Shown: piece after piece, positions 23,943 to 30,417 of the stretch
How the letters are laid out: each line of letters begins with the position of its first letter
How positions within the stretch are numbered: the stretch's first letter is position 1
Source of the DNA: Thermotoga sp. SG1
GTDB taxonomy: Bacteria > Thermotogota > Thermotogae > Thermotogales > Thermotogaceae
Direction of reading: 5' to 3'
Assembly: GCF_002865985.1 (NCBI RefSeq)
Contig: NZ_LNDD01000002.1
Coordinates: forward strand, 1-64,000
DNA length: 64,000 bases
Notes under the pieces: generated by a model
What the model saw: the letters and a program-made list of their open reading frames with translations, nothing else
Told to the model about the DNA's origin: nothing
The model's database searches: none
Translations under genes and position numbers: made by a program

Positions 23943-26900
23943 TTATTCCCCCTTCAACTTGTAGGCTGAGAACATGAAGGCTCTGGGATGTTTTTCTTCG
24001 AACGAATCACCTTTCTCGACAAGTTTTACAAGATTGTGCCCGTTTTGATAACTAATGGCCGTTAAAAATCCCCTTTCTTTGAGGAGTTCCTTCATCTTTT
24101 CTTTGTTTTCGTTAGTTCCCCAAGATTTCAATCTGTTCAGGATTTTCCTCTTTCCTTTCTTCATCTCTTCAAAGAGGATTTCAAAGTAGATAAAGTTCAG
24201 GTCTAATTTTTCAAAAATTCCTTTTGAGCTACTAAACAGTTCTCTTATTCTATCTTCATCGATCTCAGTAGAAAGTTTCTTTATGAAACCTACGAAAGAC
24301 TTTGACTCTTCCAGCTTTCTGAAAATGTACGCTCTCACTACAGCCATGTTAAAAGGCTTTCCGGTATGGAAGGTTTCCATTGAAAGCTGCGTTCCTCTCT
24401 CACCTATCGTGTGTCCTGCGTAGACCCCAACGTACTTCACTTCCAGTGGTTTGAACGTTGCAGGATCAAGACCGAAGGATCTTCTGGTGACCTTTCCACC
24501 GATGGGGGAATATATCCTCACCTTCCTGGGGTTTTTTGATATTTCATCCAGGTCGCTCTCTTCTAGAAATTTCCTTTCATCTAGATCGTATCTTCCAAGA
24601 AGGGCGTTTTTCAACAAACCTGTTTCAGAGAGCCACTCGATGTCTTCTAAAGAGTACTCCAGAACACCTTCACCTTCTTCTTCCAAAATAACATCTCCCA
24701 ATATCTCCACAAGTTCTCTGGTGAAATCTCCGGCGTTTGCAACGTGGAGTTTCTTGTCCATAAGGGTTCTTCTTGCCCTTTTAGCTATGTAGTCGATGTA
24801 ATTTTCCAAACTCACACCGTTCAAGAAGTTTTCGTTCAAATGATCTATTTTCTCATTCAATTGGGTATATTGAACTTCGTTTCCACGACATTTCGTCTCC
24901 TTGATTATCTTGAAACTACCTTCGTCCTTCTCTATCTCGTAAATGCTCAGTGTGAGATTTTCTTCGGTAGCTTTTTCAAGAGCTTCTTGTAGGGCATTAA
25001 CAGCCTCATCGAATTTTCCAGATTGTATCAGACCACTGATATACTTCTGGGCTTCCTTTTTGTTTTTTGCTTTTCCAAGTCTGTAGAGTCCATAGACGAA
25101 ATCCTGGTCAACACTAATGGCAAGAGAACCGTTCTCAGGTGTGAAGGGAACGTTTTTAATGGTCATTCTGACAAGTTCTTGAGATTGTTCTATTGGGAAG
25201 TAAACTGCCATTGTGTCTCCATCGAAATCTGCGTTGAATCCTTTGCAGGCAAGTATAGGGAAACCTATTGCCAGTTCGTTCCAAAATCTGAACTTGAATG
25301 CAAGAACACTGTTTTTGTGAAGTGAGGGTTGCCTGTTGAGAAGGACATATTTCCCTTTGGCCCACTTGTTCAGCTCTTCGAGAGAAAGATCTTTTCCAGT
25401 GAATGCCTTTCCAAATTCCGCAGGAAGTAAAACGGTGTCTGGTTCGAGATACGGAGCAGGTACGATCACGCTTCTTCCTGAGTAGAACAACCTTCTTGCG
25501 ATCATTACATTTCTCACATAACCTTCTTTCTTGAAAAGGTTTATAAATTGTTTTTGGTTCTGTTTAGCTAGGGACTCCAAGAAATTGTTGAAATGTTCGT
25601 TTTCAAGAATACTGCTTTTTTCTATCCTTTCAACAATTTTTGTTTTCCCTTCTTCCACTACATAGGAGAAATTCTCTCCGGAAGAATCCTTTCCACCGAG
25701 TTTGTATATGAGAACATTCAATGCCTCGTTCAGTTTAGGTGTTGGATCATAATCTTTTGTATTGCATCTTCTGAAAACTTCCAGGGTTTTGAAAGCATTA
25801 TGCTCCAGAAGGCACCAAAATTCCATCTCACCGAACCTCTGACCACCTTTTCTTCTTCTTCCTTTGAAAGGTTGGAACGTTATAGGACTGATAGGTGCAT
25901 TTCGACCTATCACGTGTATTTTGTCACCCACGCAGTGATCGAGTCTGATGATGTACTGAAACCCGGCAAGTGCTCTTATTTCTCTGCCTTCGAATCTCAC
26001 TCTGTATCTTCCAAGCTCATCTGCACCAAGATCTCTCAACCTTTCTAGGATGTTCTTTCTTTCTTCGTCCGAGAATCTGTAATTCATAGGAAAGACGCTT
26101 TGATACAGGCCTTTTTTTATCAGAGGAGATATGGTAGTTTCATAAAGTTGTCCCAGGTTCATTCGGGAAACTACACCAAGTGGACTCAGAAGGACTTCTG
26201 CTTTTTGCCACCGACCGTCGATGAACACCTCCGGCATTTTTTCATCTGGCAAGATTTTACTCACTACTCCCTTGTTTCCATGTCTTCCCGATAATTTGTC
26301 TCCCACTTTGAGAGGTTTTATCACTTTCAAACGAAATTCGATCAGCATTTCGCTTTCTTCTTTGCTCTGAGCCTTGAAAGGATATTTGGGAGGATGAATT
26401 TTTATGGTTTCAATTACTGCATCGTAGTATCCCTCGTATCGCTTTGTCACCTTTTTGATATTTTTTCCATTTTCGTAGATCGACATTTCGACCAACGTAT
26501 CCCCTCTTCTTATCTTTGAACCTATATCTTTACACAGCCGAACTTCCGTTTTTATTTCGTTCGATTTCTTAGACGCCTCCCATGAAAAAACGATTGTGTT
26601 TCCTTTTTCTTCGATTTCCGACGGGAAAATGCCCATCAGAGTCACTTTGTAGGTTTCCTCAACTTCGGAAAGCATCTTCTTGGCGAAAGACTCACTGACC
26701 ACTATACCATCTTCGAAGTTCAATCCCTTATAGAGCATGTAAACTACAAAGGCATTTACACCTAACTTCAGACTCTTTTCGGCTTTGACGATCGGTTCTT
26801 CTGGATTCTTCAACGGCATGGCTTGTTTCAGATTTTTAGAACCCATCAGAACGCGTGCACCATCTGAGTGGAGTATGAATGGAATCTGATACGTGGCAAG

Positions 26901-27638
26901 ACTGAAGAGATCTCCTTCCTCTATCGAAAGTGTTTCAGGGTTGAAACTTGCATTTTCTGTGAGGGAAAGGAGAAGCCCAATCTTTTCCGATTCAGGCGTT
27001 TCAAAAAGATCCACTCTTCGAACGTGACTTTCATGTGGATAGCGCATGCTCTCTGGAACTTTTTCTCGTGGGTAAACCACTTTCTTTGCCAGAAAATTTC
27101 TTTCAAGATCGTTTAAGTTTTCGAGGTCCTGAAATACGAGTATCTTTACTCCGTAGGTCTTTTTTTCTTTTCTGAATACAGGGCAGAAGAGGGCTCCTTT
27201 TTTACCATAGAGCTTGTTTAAATGAGGTTCTGCTTTTTCTAGCTTCCCGGATGACAAATAGTAAAACAAAGTGGATGCAACTGCAAACAGATAGCCGGGC
27301 GCTACTTTGTGCGCATCAAGATTCATCACTCTGTTTTCTTCAAGTGTTGGTTCTTCCTCATTCTCTTCATCCTCTTCATTTGCCGCTTTGAAATCCGGTA
27401 TTATCACATAAGGAGTCACAAGTTTTTCTCCAAGAGCGATATAAACGTTCTCCTCGTTCGGAAACAAGAGTGGAAATTCGATTGCCTTATCATTAGCGGA
27501 GAATCTGACGATGCACGATGTATCGTTTTCCACTTCTTCCTGAATTTCTATTGAGAACTCTGGATTCACCCCAAACTGTTTTGAAAGGAAATTCAAAAGA
27601 TTCTTCAACACCGTTGTGGAAAACTCTGCCCCTTTCAT
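23943..27638 (-). CDS. Single-chain DNA-directed RNA polymerase: fused, trimmed beta and beta-prime cores
   Basis: 1231 residues. Beta-type blocks in order: HESHVRRVDLFETPE (202-216), LMGSKNLKQAMP (264-275), GLNFEDGIVVSE (305-316), GDKLSGRHGNKGVVSK (446-461), LSPLGVVSRMNLGQ (484-497) and GGQRFGEMEFW (598-608). Beta-prime blocks: YSGRSVIVPAP (719-729), LLNRQPSLHKN (766-776), catalytic NADFDGD (802-808, D804/D806/D808), bridge helix LHVANAGDFTRELVEIL (964-980), trigger loop TIGERGTQLSMETFHTG (1077-1093) and a C-terminal GFLTAISYQNGHN. Only ~100 residues separate the halves, so the beta-prime zinc ribbon, clamp and sigma-docking coiled coil are absent; the beta lobes are also reduced. Its ATG overlaps the CARF-HD stop. 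It should be an active, specialised polymerase, unlike the cellular two-subunit enzyme. Confidence 0.93.
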   Translation of the reverse strand: MKGAEFSTTVLKNLLNFLSKQFGVNPEFSIEIQEEVENDTSCIVRFSANDKAIEFPLLFPNEENVYIALGEKLVTPYVIIPDFKAANEEDEENEEEPTLEENRVMNLDAHKVAPGYLFAVASTLFYYLSSGKLEKAEPHLNKLYGKKGALFCPVFRKEKKTYGVKILVFQDLENLNDLERNFLAKKVVYPREKVPESMRYPHESHVRRVDLFETPESEKIGLLLSLTENASFNPETLSIEEGDLFSLATYQIPFILHSDGARVLMGSKNLKQAMPLKNPEEPIVKAEKSLKLGVNAFVVYMLYKGLNFEDGIVVSESFAKKMLSEVEETYKVTLMGIFPSEIEEKGNTIVFSWEASKKSNEIKTEVRLCKDIGSKIRRGDTLVEMSIYENGKNIKKVTKRYEGYYDAVIETIKIHPPKYPFKAQSKEESEMLIEFRLKVIKPLKVGDKLSGRHGNKGVVSKILPDEKMPEVFIDGRWQKAEVLLSPLGVVSRMNLGQLYETTISPLIKKGLYQSVFPMNYRFSDEERKNILERLRDLGADELGRYRVRFEGREIRALAGFQYIIRLDHCVGDKIHVIGRNAPISPITFQPFKGRRRKGGQRFGEMEFWCLLEHNAFKTLEVFRRCNTKDYDPTPKLNEALNVLIYKLGGKDSSGENFSYVVEEGKTKIVERIEKSSILENEHFNNFLESLAKQNQKQFINLFKKEGYVRNVMIARRLFYSGRSVIVPAPYLEPDTVLLPAEFGKAFTGKDLSLEELNKWAKGKYVLLNRQPSLHKNSVLAFKFRFWNELAIGFPILACKGFNADFDGDTMAVYFPIEQSQELVRMTIKNVPFTPENGSLAISVDQDFVYGLYRLGKAKNKKEAQKYISGLIQSGKFDEAVNALQEALEKATEENLTLSIYEIEKDEGSFKIIKETKCRGNEVQYTQLNEKIDHLNENFLNGVSLENYIDYIAKRARRTLMDKKLHVANAGDFTRELVEILGDVILEEEGEGVLEYSLEDIEWLSETGLLKNALLGRYDLDERKFLEESDLDEISKNPRKVRIYSPIGGKVTRRSFGLDPATFKPLEVKYVGVYAGHTIGERGTQLSMETFHTGKPFNMAVVRAYIFRKLEESKSFVGFIKKLSTEIDEDRIRELFSSSKGIFEKLDLNFIYFEILFEEMKKGKRKILNRLKSWGTNENKEKMKELLKERGFLTAISYQNGHNLVKLVEKGDSFEEKHPRAFMFSAYKLKGE

Positions 27639-29800
27639 TTCACAAGCACCTCCAGTTCGAAATCCGTAAGTTCAGCACTTTCCTTCTCCCTCTCTATTTC
27701 CTCTTTTATAGATTTCATTTCACTTTCGGCGTTGAATTCCGGATTTTTGAAGATCTTTATGAGAAGTTTTTTCGTTTTCTCATCGAATCTTGCAGGGAAC
27801 ACTGTGCTGACCGCTTTGTGTTTATCAAAGTGAACAAACTGCCTTGCTTTGAAAGCAATCTTGAAGAGGATTTCAGCTGTTCGAGAGGATAGTATTCTTT
27901 TTTTGTCACTTTCTAAAAGTTTGTAGAGGTAACTCTCCAATTCCTTTGAAATTTCTTCCATCTTTCTGGATCTATCTGGGCTTAACAGATCAATGTTCAA
28001 ATTGTAGATTTCTTCGATCTTATCCTGGATCGATCGAAACTCTTCCTTTTCCTTTTGATCGATCATAAGCCACTTTCTATACAGATAGTTTATTTCCTTT
28101 GAAGTCCTTTCGACTCTCATCCTCTGATAACTTTCTGTGACGGTTCGATCTGCCTGAACGTCCAGCCCATCGATGAATCTCAACCACTGAGCTGCTTTTA
28201 TGACTATTTTACGTAATTTCTCATCTTCTATCTGTTTTGCTTCATCGACAAGCGGTGATATTTTTATTTTGAAAGCCCTTGTAAGTATCTCCATTGTTTT
28301 GTTCAGAGTACTTTTCTGATAGATTGGTAAATGCTTTCTGTGATAGCGGCATACCAGTTTTATAGCGTTTACTACTTCTTCTTTTTTTTCACCAAAGATT
28401 TCTTTCAAAGATTTGGCGTTTTTGAACCCTTCGTCGATCCCCAAGACGTTGTATTCACCGCTCTCAATAAGGCTCACGGTGAGTTCGTTGTGCAGATCTC
28501 TTATGAGGGAAGGGAAACCTTCCAGAATGTACTCTCCGTCCGATGTTTTCAAGATCGGGTAGACATGACCAAGGTCGTGAACGTAGATGGCAACACCTAG
28601 AATGAAAAGGAACATATCCCTGTATGAAATCCCGTTTACATACTTACCTTCCAGATCTATTTCTTCGGATACTTTTTCAAGTCCCATCGTTCTGATGATG
28701 TGGTATGCTAGATTCATCAACCTTCTACTGTGTCTTTGAGAATGTTCAACGGTTTCAGGGATCTGATCACCTATCCACATGTACGACCAAACACGCTTTA
28801 TTCCCTCTCTTAAGTAACTTTTCAGTTCTTCAGAATCGATTATGTTTATGTACCTTTCTCCGTAGTCGAAAGGGACATCTCGTTTTTCTTTGTACAACTC
28901 CTTTATCTCGTTTAGAGGATAGTAAGAAACGGAACCATCTAGATATATGTCCTGAAGCTCCGAAGGAATATCAAGAAGGTCCATCTGCTCTGCCTGAATG
29001 AATGGAAGAATCTCATCAAGATAGGAATAATCCCAATCCATACCAAAAGGAGGTATTTCGAGTGTTTCTTGACTCCCTTCAAAGGAATAGAAAGCGTTTC
29101 TCCTGCTGTGAAAGGACATCACCGAGGTGATCAAAGTAACTATCTTGTAGGAGGCTGTTGCATTGAAAAGAACCGTTTTATCTTTCTCTCTATTTATCAG
29201 CTCTTTCAAGACTTTCCAAAGGTCAACAAAGAGAGAAGAATAACTTCCTCTATCTGCTGGGGAGAATTCTTTTTTAATTTCTTCCATACTTATGTTGATG
29301 TTTTCTTTGAATACTTCTTTCAACTTTTCAAGATGTTCATACTTTTTATTCTTATCGGGGAACGCTATCAGAACGATTTTATCGATGGCAAAGCCACTTT
29401 TGATTATTCCAACAAAAGAGCTAACTTCTGCTGGAAGCTCCTGTAATTCCAGTTTTGCTTCCCAGAGCATTTTTATTCTTTTCAGATGATTTTCCTCAGA
29501 GAAAATGGGTTTTATATCTTTCAAGGCTTTTTCCATATTTCTCTTAGTAAGTACGGAGGTGCCTATGGGACAGATGAGAGTGGCAGGGCTTTTGAGTATG
29601 TTCTTCGCCAGTTTTATAGCTTCAAAGAGAGAAAATCCAGAGAATTCTTCTTTTTCACCGTCTGTTTCTATAACTATCATATCTTTTTTTCTATAGTCTA
29701 TGGGCTTTCCAGAATAAGAAAAAGAAAATCCAATCTTGGAGGAGTATCTTATAGTGATTGTTACATCAGAAGATTTTGAAAAAACACGTGCGACTTTCAC
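27635..29800 (-). CDS. CARF-HD protein (cyclic-oligonucleotide sensor fused to HD hydrolase)
   Basis: 721 residues from GTG 29800, which has GGGGGG 7 bases upstream. A longer frame to ATG 29914 would run through the promoter region and a copy of the 19-base element and is rejected. N-terminal CARF-like domain: TLICPIGTSVLTKRN (~75-89) and VLFNATASYKIVTLI (~210-224), then LEIPPFGMDWD, mirroring the CARF gene at 19964. C-terminal HD domain: H353/H357 (HSQRHSRR), YVHDLGH (~406-412), LHNELT (~436) and CRYHRKHLP (~484-491), then a long helical tail. It may cut nucleic acid, or degrade the signal. First gene of the operon with the fused RNA polymerase. Confidence 0.85.
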   Translation of the reverse strand: MKVARVFSKSSDVTITIRYSSKIGFSFSYSGKPIDYRKKDMIVIETDGEKEEFSGFSLFEAIKLAKNILKSPATLICPIGTSVLTKRNMEKALKDIKPIFSEENHLKRIKMLWEAKLELQELPAEVSSFVGIIKSGFAIDKIVLIAFPDKNKKYEHLEKLKEVFKENINISMEEIKKEFSPADRGSYSSLFVDLWKVLKELINREKDKTVLFNATASYKIVTLITSVMSFHSRRNAFYSFEGSQETLEIPPFGMDWDYSYLDEILPFIQAEQMDLLDIPSELQDIYLDGSVSYYPLNEIKELYKEKRDVPFDYGERYINIIDSEELKSYLREGIKRVWSYMWIGDQIPETVEHSQRHSRRLMNLAYHIIRTMGLEKVSEEIDLEGKYVNGISYRDMFLFILGVAIYVHDLGHVYPILKTSDGEYILEGFPSLIRDLHNELTVSLIESGEYNVLGIDEGFKNAKSLKEIFGEKKEEVVNAIKLVCRYHRKHLPIYQKSTLNKTMEILTRAFKIKISPLVDEAKQIEDEKLRKIVIKAAQWLRFIDGLDVQADRTVTESYQRMRVERTSKEINYLYRKWLMIDQKEKEEFRSIQDKIEEIYNLNIDLLSPDRSRKMEEISKELESYLYKLLESDKKRILSSRTAEILFKIAFKARQFVHFDKHKAVSTVFPARFDEKTKKLLIKIFKNPEFNAESEMKSIKEEIEREKESAELTDFELEVLVK

Positions 29801-29831
29801 ATAGATCCCCCCATTCGTTGTACTCGTGTTT

Positions 29832-29837
29832 ATTTTA
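29832..29837 (-). promoter_or_regulatory. Candidate -10 of the CARF-HD/RNA polymerase operon
   Basis: On the minus strand TAAAAT lies about 30 bases before the GTG start. Where a -35 hexamer should be (16-17 bases upstream) the 19-base element ends instead, so the element would overlie the -35 region of this operon. Confidence 0.4.
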
Positions 29838-29853
29838 ACATGATCCTGTGTGC

Positions 29854-29872
29854 CAGAAAGTGTACTTAAAAA
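29854..29872 (+). repeat. 19-base element, copy 3 (CAGAAAGTGTACTTAAAAA)
   Basis: Exact copy of the element at 18318, in the divergent region between the RNA polymerase operon and the DUF1232 gene. Confidence 0.82.
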
Positions 29873-29926
29873 CATGGAAAAATTTTCAGATTGGCAGACT
29901 TCCAGGAAAATCATAAAACGGTTTGT

Positions 29927-29945
29927 CGGAAAGTGTACTTAAAAA
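29927..29945 (+). repeat. 19-base element, copy 4 (CGGAAAGTGTACTTAAAAA)
   Basis: One mismatch to copy 3 and 73 bases downstream of it. It ends 30 bases before the DUF1232 start codon, with only a ribosome site between, so it takes the place of a promoter. Both copies 3 and 4 are followed by CATGGAA. Confidence 0.82.
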
Positions 29946-29975
29946 CATGGAACAACACTAGAAGGAGGTGGTTCG

Positions 29976-30317
29976 ATGGACTACTTAGATAATTACAAAA
30001 GAGACAACATCTCGGAATCAGAACTGAACGCTGCGGCAAGAAAAGCGGAAAAGAAGAAGAATGTGCTCGGCAAGGCTTTTCAAAAGTTCAAAGATCTCTG
30101 GGCACTCCTCGAAGCAGTCATGAGTGGGAGAATGAAGATACCGGGAAAGACCAAGGCAATAATCATAGGAGCTATTCTGTACTTTCTCATACCTACTGAT
30201 CTCATAGCAGATTTTATACCAGCTGTAGGCTACATAGATGATATAACGGTCATTGCAATGGTCTACAACGAAGTGAAAGACCTCATAATGAAAGCTAAGA
30301 GCAAAGGGATCATCTAA
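29976..30317 (+). CDS. DUF1232 (YkvA-like) small membrane protein
   Basis: 113 residues, ATG after AGAAGGAGGTGG. The N-terminal 55 residues are charged and helical; KTKAIIIGAILYFLIPTDLIADFIP and AVGYIDDITVIAMVYNEV form the DUF1232 signature with a hydrophobic helical hairpin. Function of the family is unknown; members are seen next to toxins and in stress loci. It is divergent from the RNA polymerase operon, carries the tandem 19-base element as its only visible promoter, and has its own terminator. Confidence 0.85.
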   Translation: MDYLDNYKRDNISESELNAAARKAEKKKNVLGKAFQKFKDLWALLEAVMSGRMKIPGKTKAIIIGAILYFLIPTDLIADFIPAVGYIDDITVIAMVYNEVKDLIMKAKSKGII

Positions 30318-30318
30318 C

Positions 30319-30344
30319 GGACGCACTCTTGTGTCCTTTTTTTT
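30319..30344 (+). terminator. Terminator after the DUF1232 gene
   Basis: GGACGCA / TGTGTCC stem (one G-U pair) with a CTCT loop and eight T, directly after the stop codon. Confidence 0.85.
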
Positions 30345-30372
30345 CAATTTCATTTAATTTGGATATTTGTTT

Positions 30373-30378
30373 TATAAT
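30373..30378 (+). promoter_or_regulatory. Probable -10 of the csm operon
   Basis: TATAAT 40 bases before the csm1 start, in an AT-rich stretch; the -35 is weak. Confidence 0.4.
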
Positions 30379-30417
30379 TCTTAATAATGAACACCAGGAT
30401 AAGGGGGTGAGTTTCTC

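Noticed and set aside
23943-27638. Interpretation of the long minus-strand gene as the housekeeping rpoB or rpoC
   Set aside because: Both halves are in one chain, strongly shortened and divergent, and the neighbours are CARF and AAA+ genes, not ribosomal protein genes.
29801-29914. Longer N-terminus of the CARF-HD protein beginning at ATG 29914
   Set aside because: It would translate through a copy of the 19-base element and a probable -10, without a ribosome site; GTG 29800 has a G-rich site at the right distance.
29873-29944. 22-residue frame between element copies 3 and 4, starting with ATG at 29874
   Set aside because: No ribosome site before it, and its frame runs through the second element copy; the ATG belongs to the repeated CATGGAA sequence.
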